This document shows, piece after piece, positions 24,548 through 36,482 of a stretch of 64,000 bases of DNA (its first letter is position 1; every line of letters starts with the position of its first letter). The translations under genes were made by a program, and so were the position numbers. The stretch is from Elymus sibiricus. Taxonomy: Eukaryota; Streptophyta; Magnoliopsida; Poales; Poaceae. The stretch lies in NCBI GenBank assembly GCA_039707655.1, contig CM077664.1, positions 198,394,195 to 198,458,194 on the forward strand. Direction: 5' to 3'. Below the pieces are notes generated by a model that worked only from the letters and a program-made list of their open reading frames with translations, had not been told where the DNA came from and searched no databases.

Positions 24548-27422
24548 AACATCCCCAAGCTTAATTCCTGCTCGTCCTCGAGTAGGTAAATGATAAAAAC
24601 AGAATTTTTGATGTGGAATGCTACCTATCATGTTTCATCATGTAATCTCTCTCTTACGATATGAATAATAAGATCCGAATGATTCAAAGCAATAATCTAT
24701 AATTTGATATAAATACATCAATACTCAGGCATACTACAATCATGTCTTTCAAAATAAAAATGCTAAAGAACGTTATCCCTACAAAATCATATAATCCTGT
24801 CATGCTCCATCTTCTTGACACAAAATATTTATCATGAACAACCCCGGTTTTAGCCAAGCAATTGGTTCATACTTTTTAACGCGCTTCTGCTTTTTCAACC
24901 CCCACGCAAGACCTGAGTTCAAGCCATGGATATAACACTATGGGTGGAATAGAATGTGGTGGTAGAGATCAATAAGGGGAATTCAAAAAGAAGAAGATAG
25001 TCTCACATCAACGAGGCTAATCAACGGGCTATGGAGATGCCCATCAATTGATGTTAATGCGAGGAGTAGGGATTGCCATGCAACGGATGCACTAAGAGCT
25101 ATAAGTGTATGAAAGCTCAACATGAAAACTAAGTGGGTGTGCATCCAACTTTCTTACTCATGAAGACCTCGGGCATTTGAGGAAGCCCATCATCGGAATA
25201 TACAAGCCAAGTTCTATAATGAAAATTCCCACTAGTATATGAAAGTGACAAAATAGGAGACTCTCTATATGAAAAACATGGTGCTACTCTGAAGCACAAG
25301 TGTGGAAAAAGGATAGTAACATTGCCCCTTCTCTCTTTTTCACTCATTTTTTTTTCATGGCTCTTTTTGGCCTCCTTTTTTTTCTCCTTTTTTTATTTTT
25401 TATTTCCATCTGGAGTCTCATCCCGACTTGTGGGGGAATCATGGTCTCCATCATCCTTTCCTCACTGGGACAATGCTCTAATAATGATGATCATCACACT
25501 TTTATTTACTTACAACTCAATATTACAACTCGATACTAGAACAAAAATATGACTCTATATGAATGCCTCTGGCAGTGTACCAGGATGTGCAATGATGCTA
25601 GCATAACATGTATCAAAAATGATGAACGGTGGCTGAGCCACAAATACTATGTCAGCTATATGATCATGCAAAGCAATATGACAATGACGATGTGTGTCAT
25701 AAAAATGGAACGGTGGAAGTTGCATGGCAATATATCTCGTAATGGCTATGGAAATGCCATGATAGGTAGGTATGGTGGCTGTTTTGAGGAAGATATAAGG
25801 AGGCTTATGTGTGATAGAGCGTATCATATCACGGGGTTTGGATGCACCGGCGAAGTTTGCACCAACTCTCGATGTGAGAAAGGGCAATGCACGGTACCGA
25901 AGAGGCTAGCAAATTGCGGAAGGGTGAGAGTGCGTATAATCCATGGACTCACATTAGCCATAAAGAACTCACATACTTATTGCGAAAGTTTATTAGCCCT
26001 CGAAGCAAAGTACTACTACGCATTCCCCTAGGGGGGAGGTTGGTAGGAGTTAACCATCGCGCGCCCCCGACCGCCACACAAAGGAAGACAATCAATAATT
26101 TATCATGCTCCAACTTCTTAGCATAACGACAGATCATACGTGCATGCTTCAGGAATCACAAACCTTAACATCAATATTCTTACTAAACCACAATTATCTA
26201 CTAATACCTCCCACATATTACCATCTTAATATCGCAAAACTATTGCAAGGAATCAAACTTATCATATTCAGTGATCTACATGAAAGTTTTTATTATATCC
26301 CTCTTGAATACCTATCATATCAGGACCAAATTCATAACCCGTGAATATTACCATTGCTAATCATTAGACTCTCAAAAAGATATAAGTGAAGCATGAGAGT
26401 GCAACTATTTCTTTAAAATATAACCACTGCCGTGCTCTAAAATATATAAGTGAAGCACTAGAGCAACTGCGTAGCTCAAAAGATATAAGTGAAGCACATA
26501 GAGTATTCTAACAAATCACGAATAATGTGTGTCCCTCTCAAAAAGGTGTGTTCAGCAAAGATGATTGTGACAAACTAAAAAGCAAACAAACTGTATCACA
26601 AGACGCTCCAAGTAAAACACATATCATGTGATGAATAAAAATATAGCTCCAAGTGAGTTACCGATAGATTGTAGACGAAAGAGGGGATGCCTTCAGCATC
26701 CCCAAGCTTAGACGCTTGAGTCTTCCTTGAATATTACCTTGGGGTGCCTTGGGCATCGCCAAGCTTAGGCTCTTGCCGCTCCTTATTCCTTTATCCATCG
26801 TAGTCTCACCCAAAACTTGAAAACTTCAACACACAAAACTCAACAGAAACCTCGTGAGATCCGTTAGTATAACAAACAAATCCTAAACTTTAGGTACTGT
26901 TGTAAATTGATTAATATTTAATATTGGCATAATGCTACTGTACTCCAACTTCTCCATGACTCATACCCCCCGATGCGATCCATAGATTCATCAAAATAAG
27001 CAAACAATGCAACAAAAACAGAATCTGTCTAAAACAGAACAGTCTGTAAAGATCTATTTAAAAGACATACTTCTGTAACTCCAAAAATTCTTAAAAATTA
27101 GTAAAACGTAAAAAATTCATATACCAATAGTGTGTAAAAATTTCAGATTTTTCTGACACTCTAGTACAGAATTAAAATTCCAGCACTGGACGCAAAACTT
27201 TCTACTTTCCAAACAGCATCAATTATACTATCATCAACATCATCCCAAAGGCATTACTTGGCACAAACACTAATTAAAACATAAAAATACAATCATAACA
27301 GAGGCTATAATTTTGTAAACACTCAAGAACAGAAAGTAAAAGAAAAAATTTATTTTATTCATTGTGTTGCCTCCCAACAAGCGCTATTGTTTTATGCCCC
27401 TAGCTAGGCATAATGCATAGTT
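24548..27422 (-). other. Non-coding interior of the gag-only element
   Basis: This lies between the end of gag and the polypurine tract. It is AT-rich with poly-T runs (about 25340-25400) and short near-repeats (ATATAAGTGAAGCA about 26380-26490). No pol motif such as YxDD or an integrase zinc finger is visible in either strand; the short ORFs here are not credible. Confidence 0.7.
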
Positions 27423-29515
27423 TCAAGTGTTGTCATCCTTCATGTTAATTCCATAGGTGGCCCTCATAATAGATTCATAAGGTGCTTTAATTCTCTTTTT
27501 AGGGAAGTGTTCCATCCCTTTCTTTAGTGGAAATTGAAATCTTATATTACCTTCTTTCATATCAATAATAGCACCAATTGTTCGTAGAAAAGGCCTACCA
27601 AGTATTATGGGGCAAGAAGGATTGCATTCAATATCAAGAACAATAAAGTCCATGGGCACATAATTTCTATTGCAAGAATAAGCACATCATTTATTCTACC
27701 CAATGGCTTTTTAATAGTGGAATCCGCAAGATGCAAATTAAGGGAACAAGGATCCATGTCGGTGAGACCTAGCACATCACACAAAGAGTTTGGTATAGTG
27801 GAAACGCTAGCACCAAGATCACAAAGAGCATTACATTCATAATCCTTAATTTTGACTTTAATAGTAGGTTCCCATTCATCTGGTAATTTTCTAGGAATTG
27901 AAACTTCCAACTCAAGTTTTTCTTCATGTGCTTTCATCATGGCTTCTACAATATGTTTAGTGAAAGCTTTATTTTGTTCATATGCATTTGGTGAATTAAT
28001 CATGGATTGCAACAAGGAAATACACTCAATTAAAGAGCAACTATCATAATTAAAGTCCTTGTAATCCAAAGTAGTGGGTGCATTACTATTTAAAGTTTTG
28101 ACCTCTCCAAACCCATTTTTTTCATTTTTTTCATTAAAATTATCACCCTCCAAGCAAGTGGGACTCCTTCTATCTAAAGTTGACTCTTCTTCAGTCCCTT
28201 TTTCATCAAGTTTTATGTTACTAAATAATGATTCAATAGGAGTGACACCAATCATTTTAATATCTTCATCATTACTACGATAGAAACCGGGTGGAATCGC
28301 TTTTTCTAGAAATTCTTGCTTAGCTCTCAACCTAGCGGTCCTTTCTTTACTTTCATTAATGGAGACACATATAGCTTTAATTGACTCATTTATATCATGC
28401 TTGGGTGGCAAAATTTTAGTTTTGAGATTTTCCACATCATGAGCAATTCTATTCAGGTTCCTAGCCAATTCATCAACTCTATTCAATTTTTCTTCTATCA
28501 TAGTATTGAAATTCTTTTGTGAATTAATAAATTCTTTAATATTACTTTCAAGATCAGAGGGCATCCTATTATTATTATTATTATTATAAGAATTACCATA
28601 AGGATTGCCATAATTATTAGAGGAATTTCCAGGAAACGGTCTAGGATTGAAATTACCCCTATAAGCATTGTTGTTGAAATTATTTCTAGAGACAAAATTC
28701 ACATCAATAGCATCATTATTTTGCTCAATCAAGGTAGACAATGGCACATCATTAGGATCAATATGAGCATTTTTACTAGCAACCAATTTCAATAAAGCAT
28801 CCATCTTATCACTCAAAGTATTAATTTCTTCAACAGAATTTACCTTCTTACCAGTTGGAGTTCGTTTAGTGTGCCATTGAGAATAATTTGTCATGATATT
28901 ATCAAAAAGTTTTGTAGCTTCTCCCAATGTAATTTCCATAAAAGTACCACCTGCGGCAGAGTCTAGCAAATTTCTAGAGACAAAGTTTAGTCCCGCATAA
29001 TTTTTTTGTATGATCATCCATAAATTCAAGCCATGAGTTGGGCAATTTCTTATCATTAATTTCATTCTCTCCCAAGATTGTGCAACATGTTCATGCTCAA
29101 GTTGCTTAAAATTCATAATTTGATTTCTTAGAGAAATGATCTTAGCGGGAGGAAAATACTTGGTAATAAAAGCATCCTTACACTTATCCCAAGAATCAAT
29201 ACTATTTCTAGGCAAGGATGAAAACCAAGTTTTAGCACAGTCTCATAGTGAGAACGGAAATAATTTTAATTTGACAATATCATTATCCACATATTTTTTT
29301 TTTTGCATATCACAAAGCTCAACGAAAGTATTTAGATGGGATGCAACATCTTCATTAGGACTACCAGAAAATTGTTCTTTCATAACAAGATTAAGCAAAG
29401 CAGCATTAATGTCACACGACTCCGCACTAGTGGCGGGAGGAGCAATAGGAGTACTGATAAAATCATTATTATTAGTATTGGAAAAGTCACACAATTTTGT
29501 ATTTTCTTGAGACAT
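27423..29515 (-). pseudogene. Athila-type gag with degenerate aspartic protease
   Basis: The frame starts at 29515 (Met-Ser-Gln-Glu-Asn) and is read through a TGA at about 29244-29242, then a 536-aa frame to 27605, then a one-base frame change near 27665 into the last 78 residues ending at 27423. The N-terminal part is a plant retrotransposon gag domain (SIDSWDKCKDAFITKYFPP, then a basic capsid-like helix region). An Asn-rich linker and a coiled segment follow, and the C-terminus holds the Athila-like protease motif CDLGASVSTIP with ILGRPFL. Gag packages RNA into particles; the Leu in DLG in place of Ser or Thr is usual in this lineage. The TGA and frameshift make this copy defective. Confidence 0.85.
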
Positions 29516-29692
29516 CGTGACGAAGCAAGCAAACTAGCAAACAAGCAGATAAAAATATTTTTGTGTTTTTGTGAAAAAAAATTAGAAGTGGGGGAGATGA
29601 AAACGAGAGGCAAATGCAAATAAAAGGCAAATAAAATAAATGCAAGTGGATGATAGTTTGTGTGAAGGAACTTGGTAAATTTTATGATGTCT

Positions 29693-29709
29693 CCCCGGCA
29701 ACGGCGCCA
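29693..29709 (-). promoter_or_regulatory. Primer-binding site, tRNA-Asp
   Basis: On the minus strand TGGCGCCGTTGCCGGGG, 11 nt inside the 5' LTR, is complementary to the 3' end of plant tRNA-Asp. The same site occurs at 61730-61746. Confidence 0.85.
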
Positions 29710-29720
29710 GAAATTCTTCT

Positions 29721-31283
29721 TGCTACTTGTAGACCGCGTTGGTATTTCCCCGAAGAGGAGAGGATGATGCAGTATAGTAGAGATAAGTATTTCACTCAGT
29801 TAAGAACCAAGGTTATCAATCCAGTAGGAGAACCAAGCAAAATTCCGTTAAGCGCACCTGCACACACAAGAGCAAACACTTGCACCCAACGCAAATAAGA
29901 AGGTTGTCAATCCTCTTAGCGGTTATTTGCAAGGATTAAATCTTATAGAGGTAAATAGATAAACTAAAATACTAATTAAAATAAAAGTAAATAAATTGCA
30001 GCAAGGTATTTTTAGGTTTTTTATATATGATAAAGTAGACACGGGGGCCATAGTTTTCACTAGAGGCTTCTCTCTCGAACACATAGCATACGGCGGGTTG
30101 ACAAATTATTGTTGGGCAATTGATAGAAAAGCAAATAATTATGACGGATTCATGGCAATGATCATATATATAGGCCTCATGTCCGAGACAAGTAGACCAA
30201 CTCCTTCCAGCATCTACTACTATTACTCCACCCATCGACCGCTATCCAGCATGCATCTAGGGTATTAAGTATGAAACAAAGTAACGCCTTAAGCAAGATG
30301 ACATGATGTAGACAAAGTAAACTCAAGCAATATGATTAAACCCCATCTTTTTATCCTTGATGGCAACAATACAAATACGTGTCATGTCCCCTTCTGTCAC
30401 TGGGATTGAGCACCGCAAGATTGAACCCATCACAAAGCACCTCTCCCATTGCAAGACAAATCAATCTAGTAGGCCAAACCAAATCGATAGATCGGAGAGA
30501 AATACAAAGCTATAATAATCATGCATAAAAGAGTTCAGAGAAGACTCAAATATTTCTCATGAATAATCTGATCATAAACTCACAATTCATCGGATCCCAA
30601 CAAACACACCGCAAAAGAAGATTACATCGGATAGAACTCCAAGAACATCGAGGAGAACATGGTATTGAAGATCAAAGAGAGAGAAGAAGCCATCTAGCTA
30701 CTAGCTATGGACCCGTAGGTCTATGGTAAACTACTCACACATCATCGGAAGGGCAGCAAGGTTGATGAAGAAGCCCTCCGTGATCGATTCCCCCTCCGGC
30801 AGAGTACCGGAAAAGGCCTCCAGATGGGATCGCGGAAGAACAGAGGCTTGCGGCGGCGGAAAGGTTTTCCCTTCTGTCTCTCTGGTATATTGGGAATATT
30901 TGGGAATTTATAGCACTAAAATTACGTCAGGAGGGGCAACGAGGGGCCCACAAGCCTGGGGGGCATGCCCTACCCCCCTGGGCGCGCCCTCCAGGCTTGT
31001 CGCCTCCTCGTGGCTCTTCTGGTCTTCTCCCGAAGCTTCGTGGGTCTCTTCTGGTCCAGAAAAAATTAATCCAAAGTTTTTTTCTTGTTTGGACAATTTT
31101 TGATAATGATTTTCTGAAAAGGCAAAAACAAGCAGAAAACAACAACTGTCACTGGGCACTGGATTAATAGGTTAGTCCCAAAAAATGATATATAATGGCA
31201 TATAATTGCATATAAAACATCCAAGGTTGATACTATAATAGCATGGAACAATAAAAAATTATAGATTCGTTGGAGACGTATGA
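29721..31283 (-). repeat. 5' LTR of the gag-only element
   Basis: It matches 22986-24547 along its whole length. Its outer end reads GTATGA where the other copy has GTATCA, a single mutation of the terminal dinucleotide. Confidence 0.9.
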
Positions 31284-31650
31284 CCGGGAAACTTCAAGAG
31301 GCCATTGATGCCGCCAACGCTGCTGACACCGCCAAGACAGACCTTGAATCCAAGGTTAAAAAACTTGAAGAGGAGCTGGCTGGCAAGGACAAGGAAATCG
31401 CTGCCCTCAAGGATTCAGCGCAGAAGGCAGCTCACACCTAGGCGGAGCTCCAGACGCTGCTGTCATCCAAGAACAGTGAACTTCAGAGTGCTGCTGACGC
31501 CAAGCAAGATTTGCAGACCAAGCTCTCCGGCATGGAAGGTAATCTTGAGGCCGCCAACGTCAAGAACAGGCTCCTGGCAAAGGACTTGGAGGAGGCCGAG
31601 ATTCTGCTGACCGACGCCAAGGAGAAGTTTGTGCATTTAAGGGAAGCTGT

Positions 31651-33308
31651 TGAAAGGATCGATATGGTTGACTAGAGGGGGGGTGAATAGGCAACTACCA
31701 ATTTTAGCTTTTCTTAACAATTTAGGATTAGCAACAAATAGGTTGTCTAGATATGCAACTAGGTGAGCAACCTATATGATGCTAGCAACAATGACCACAA
31801 CAAGCAAGCAAGCAATACAACACAACAATATCTTGCACAAAGTAAAGGAAAGAAATAACCACAAGTGGAGTCAGTGAAGATGAGGATGTGTTGCCGAAGT
31901 TCCTTCCCTTTGAGAGGAAGTACGTCTCCGTTGGAGCGGTGTGGAGGCACGATGCTCCCCAAGAAGCCACTAGGGCCACCGTATTATCCTCACACCCTCG
32001 CACAATGCAAGATGCCGTGATTCCACTAGTGGTGCCCTTGAAGGCGGCGACCAGACCTTTACAAACAAGGTTGGGGCTCTCTCCACAACCAAATTGGAGG
32101 CTCCCAACACCACCACGGAGCTTCACCACAATGGATTGTGGCTCCGAGGTGACCTCTTCCATCTAGGGTGCTCAAACACCCAAGCGTAACAAGATCCGCA
32201 AGGGATTAGTGGGGGGGAATCAAATTTCTCTTGGTGGAAGTGTAGATCGGGGCCTTCTCACCCAAACCCTAGAAGATCAACCAAAGTTATCGGCTAGGGA
32301 GGGAGATTGGGCGAAAATGGAGCTTGGAGCAACAATGGAGTTTGGGGAAGAAAGAGGCAAGTCTTCTTGGGGAAGAAGACCCCCTTTATATAGTGGGGAC
32401 AAATCCAACCGCTATGCATCTCACAGCTCGCGCTTAAGCGGTACTACCGCTCCATGAGCGGTACTACCGCCCGCGCGGTAGTTTCAGGTACACAGCACAC
32501 CAGGCACAGTACCTCAGCCCGGTAGTGCCGCCAGAGCGGTACTACCGCCCGTCCCAGCAGTACTACCGCTGGGGCTGTAGTGTAGCGAAACAAGACCGGG
32601 GGAGTACAGAGGCAGCGGCACTACCGCGCATGTACTGCCGCCCTACTGCCGTGAAGTGGCAAAAGTGTCCAGAAGCTTTTGACTAAGCGGAAGTGGAATG
32701 AAAGTGGCCGAGCGGTAGTGCCGCTTGCAAGCGAGCGGTACTTCCGCGCCACTGCAGCGCCACTGCCGCTTAGTGCTCTGTGCTACAGCGAGCCAGCGGT
32801 AGTGGAGCGGTGGTAGGGACGGAAGTGCCGGAGCGGTACTACCGCCCTTCTACCGTGCCACTTCCATTGAGTGCGAAACAACAACAGAACGCCAAAGCTA
32901 AGCGGTAGTACGCATGGTACTGGACCGACGGTACTACAGCTCACCAGCGGTACTATCGCTCAGGGGAGCGGTACTACCGCTTGGCAGCTTATAGAACATG
33001 AACACTAAAGAACAGTTGGAACTCCAATGTTGCGGGAATGGAAAGAGGGTGCAAAGGAAACGTGTACATGATGATTCCACCCAAAACCTTTCCGAAGCGG
33101 ACCCCCTCTTAATAGTACGGTTTTCCTACGACTCAAGTCCACCGAAAAAGAAACGCGGGAAAAATAACCGTCTTGCTTTAACACTCCGAGGAGCTTCAAT
33201 CGTCTTGTGCCAGATGATAGATTATCTGAATGCTCAATGCACACGATTAGTCTGCAAATGCATTGTCATCAATCACCAAAACCACTAAGGGAGAAATATG
33301 CCCTAACA
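31651..33308 (-). repeat. 3' LTR of the Sirevirus
   Basis: It starts TGAAAGGATCG and ends CCCTAACA. On the minus strand a TATATAAA box is at 32392-32385 and an array of GCGGTACTACCGC palindromes fills 32436-32985, directly upstream of it. Confidence 0.88.
32436..32985. repeat. Palindrome array GCGGTACTACCGC in LTR U3
   Basis: About 14 sites of this 13-nt near-palindrome occur, at least five exact (for example 32438-32450 and 32968-32980), others with one or two changes. The core is CGGT-N3-ACCG. The same array is repeated in the other LTR (about 43218-43765). Confidence 0.9.
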
Positions 33309-33844
33309 ATCTCCCCCTTTTTGGTGGATTGATGACAACACGGGATTTGCACAAATGATAACAGAGATAATAAGCAAACCCAACATCTACAAAATATAGA
33401 CGGGCTCCCCCTAGATGTGTGCACTATTCAGATATACTTTTGGAATGCAAAGCACACACACTAGGATCAACACTCCCCCTATATTTTATAGACAAGTCAA
33501 CACTTGCAACAACATGACATACGAGAGAAAAGCATGTATGCAACATGGCATGTGAGCATAAAGATAAGGGAATACTAAGGATAATATGTCACAAGCAAAC
33601 CAGTACTAGATATAAAGATAAGGATAGGGTAGCATATGTCTCACACCATATGATAGGAACAAAGGTTCTCACAACCACAAACCAAACCAAAGCAAACGAT
33701 AAAAGAGGAGACGAAAAGCAACAGCAAACAAGACACACTCGTGACTCGGCAAATCCCTAAGCTCTCTCCCCCTTTGGCATCAAGACACCAAAAGGGCAAA
33801 GAGCACTAAACGGTCCTAGGTGGTAGCGAAGAACCAGGACGCCC

Positions 33845-35645
33845 TCAGAACTCGTCATGGTCGTCAGAACCGTCCTCTGCAGCAATCTGTGGGACCTCCT
33901 CCTCAGTATCTGACCACCTGCAGTGCTTGGAGGTCCACTCCTCCTCATTGGTGATATTGTCCTCTGACCCACTTGTAACCTCCAACCCGATGTGCCTCAT
34001 CATGATCTTGTCGCGACTGTGGGCCTTCTTCTCTGCCACGTGAGCCCTATACTGACCCTGAGCCTGGATGCAAAACAACTTCTTCATTTTCTCTTTCAGC
34101 TTGGCAGCCCACGTTGGCTGCTCAGATGGTGGCACATAGTCATCCTCATCATCTCCCTCAGACGTAGCCGCAGTCTCAGTCTGAGCCTCAGGTGCCGGAG
34201 CACCAGGTGTGCCCCATAGATCCTTCTGCCTCAGCTTGATAACCTCGTGAGAAACTAGATTATCAGCCACAAACATCTCATCCGGAAAGGTGGAAGCCCA
34301 GGTCTCCTCAATGAGTTTCATCAGAAAGGGGCCGTAGATAGGACACTTGCGCTCAAGCACGGCGGAGTACAGTTCAGACCACATGAAATGCGAGACATCC
34401 AACACCTGTTGAGTGTTCTTCTCCTCCTGACAGAAGAGCAACAAATCCACGAGATAGGAATGAACCATGTCAAGATTCCCAATGCGGGGAAACAAAGAGT
34501 TCCTGAAGATGCGATGCATGATATCCAAGTAGGGAATCAGCTTACAGGACTTCTTGCCGGTGGAGGAGATCTTCTCAATAGAGTACTTGTAGAGAGCAAA
34601 CTTGTGAGTGGCTCCATCCTCCTTGTGAGGGCGGAATCCAATGGGGTTCTCCTTCCCTTCATCATTGTAGCTCAGGCTCTCCATGAAATCCTTCCAAGTT
34701 GCCTTCAGAACCCTTCCATTGGTCATCCAGGTGAGGGATCTAGCCTCATCAGAGCCAAAGTGAACCGTGGCATAGAATTGGGCCACAATCTCTGCATCAA
34801 AGTCTTTGTTGAACGATATGATCCTGAGTATATCCAACTGAGCACACATAGCATAGGCCTCACCAAAGTACCGAGGATACTTCTGCAAGTGACCGAGATC
34901 AACAGACCTGACATCCACATACAGATTCTCCTTGGCCTTGAGAACATCATGATAGATGGACCTCTGCTGCTTGTTCCAAATGGGAAGATTGACGAGGGCC
35001 GGATCTTGAGGATGGCGGTACGGATTGCGGCGATGAACCACATAAAACTCCTTGGATGAAAGCTCATTCATGGTATTCTCCTTCTCTTTCTGTTTTTGCT
35101 TGCTTGCAACCTTCTTCACATGTTGCTTGGGCTGAGCACTTGAACTGCCACTTGCTTCATCTGACGTGCGGAACCGCTTGGACCTGCCTGGCCTCTCAGG
35201 ATTGTTGCGACGAGCTTGGTGAGCGGAGCTACCACCACCTAGAACCCACAACAGAGAACGAGGGAAAAGCATGTGTAAATGATTGTATAAGCCAGAGGAA
35301 TTAAAACAAAAAGGATTAAAGGTTGGTTTGAGGGAAGTGGAAGTTGGCAGCTCCAGGCGGTAGTACCGCTGCGTGCAACGGTAGTACCGCCTACAAGCGG
35401 TAGTACCGCCCGAGGCGAAGGTCAGCGGGCCTGACCCCTACCGCGGCAAGATCCGGTACTACCGGAGGTGCCAAATTCAAATTCCCTCCAACCAAACTTC
35501 AATCCAACTATTCTAGCAGTCTTCAACGCCCTACTCATGCCTCGATTCGACTAGAAATTGGAGAATGCAACAAATATTGCCCTAAAACCTAGATCCAAAA
35601 ACTAGAATCATAGGAGAGAAAAACGGGGGCAATACCGGCATCCAT
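33845..35645 (-). CDS. Sirevirus env-like protein with spliced leader exon
   Basis: The long open frame spans 35272-33845 (475 aa). I favour a spliced start: a 10-nt exon 35645-35636 with ATGGATGCCG, donor GTATTG, intron 35635-35239, acceptor TTCTAG, which joins in frame to Gly-Gly-Gly-Ser-Ser-Ala-His. The protein has a Ser/Lys-rich basic N-terminus, a folded middle (residues about 70-350 of the long frame, with DPALVNLPIWNKQQRSIYHDV and HSYLVDLLLFCQEE), and an acidic C-terminus. No signal peptide or clear membrane segment is visible, so 'env-like' reflects position downstream of pol and not a shown envelope role. Its function in Sireviruses is unknown. The frame is intact, unlike pol. Confidence 0.7.
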
Positions 35646-36010
35646 GGCAAGAGGAGAGGGTGGGGATTGATCCCACCGGACGGAATCGTCGAAGACGGCA
35701 CGGAATCGGTGGCCCGGAGGTGGCCACCGGAGCAATGGCATCGCCTCGGAGAGAGGAGAGCGTGAGGGAGAGAGAGATGAATGGGTATGGGGGAGTTGGA
35801 ACTCCCCCTGCCCGACTCATAACCCCCTCGCGAATTCCGCAGAGTGGTAGTACCGCTCGAGGAGCGGTAGTACAGCCCCGGTACTACTGCACGGCAGGAG
35901 GCCGGGTAGTACCGCTCCAGTGGTAGTACCGTGGTCCGGAGCGGTAGTACCGCTTATAAGCGGTAGTACCGTCCGAGCACCAGCGGTAGTACCACGCAGA
36001 CAAACACTTG
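35340..36010. repeat. Internal copies of the LTR palindrome, GCGGTAGTACCGC
   Basis: Three sites lie at about 35356-35410 (inside the proposed leader intron) and about seven at 35845-35995 (upstream of the proposed leader exon). The motif is the LTR palindrome with GTA-G-TAC in the middle. Confidence 0.9.
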
Positions 36011-36482
36011 CAAGATCACGTTGAGAAGGGTGGCTTATGCAAATGTTAGGGGCTGTAGATGAGATGGCTTGGGTTGGAGACAAGAAAACCAGCAAAAGGG
36101 TAGAGATACTCCAAGTTCAAAAAGACCAAACAAAAGAAGAGCAAACTTGGAGTGACTCAAACGCACAAACAAAGACCTAAAAGACTAGATAAAATCAAAT
36201 CGAACCAACTTGAACAAACACCTCTCAAAGATAGGGCGGTGGCCGAAGCCACCTATGTTTGAGTCAATTGGTATGGCACCGCGAAGATTTTAACCTTGGG
36301 CCCATGACCAAAACTCATCTTTGAAGCACAAGTACCATCAAAAATGGCTAATGTGAAAGACTTGATCAATTTATGCATAATGAGGGGAGGGAGAGTTCAT
36401 TGAGAGAGCAACACTCCCCCTATGTCCATGCCTACATCTAGAACAAGATAATCATGATGAATGCGATGGGGTGTGTCGAGAC

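Larger units (their letters stand above)
22986..31283 (-). mobile_element. Non-autonomous Athila-like LTR element with gag only
   Basis: Two near-identical LTRs (22986-24547 and 29721-31283) flank a 5.2-kb interior, and CCGGG is duplicated on either side (22981-22985, 31284-31288). On the minus strand the 5' LTR is followed by a primer site complementary to the tRNA-Asp 3' end, then gag with a protease-like part, then about 2.9 kb without coding content, and a purine tract (AAGCTTGGGGATG) before the 3' LTR. No reverse transcriptase or integrase motif is seen, so it fits the TR-GAG class that relies on a partner element. I count by eye some 50-60 differences between the LTRs, about 3-4 percent. 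Confidence 0.9.

Noticed and set aside
34388..35059. 223-aa plus-strand frame
   Set aside because: It is the complement of the env-like gene; the minus strand has the longer, better-composed frame and fits the element layout.
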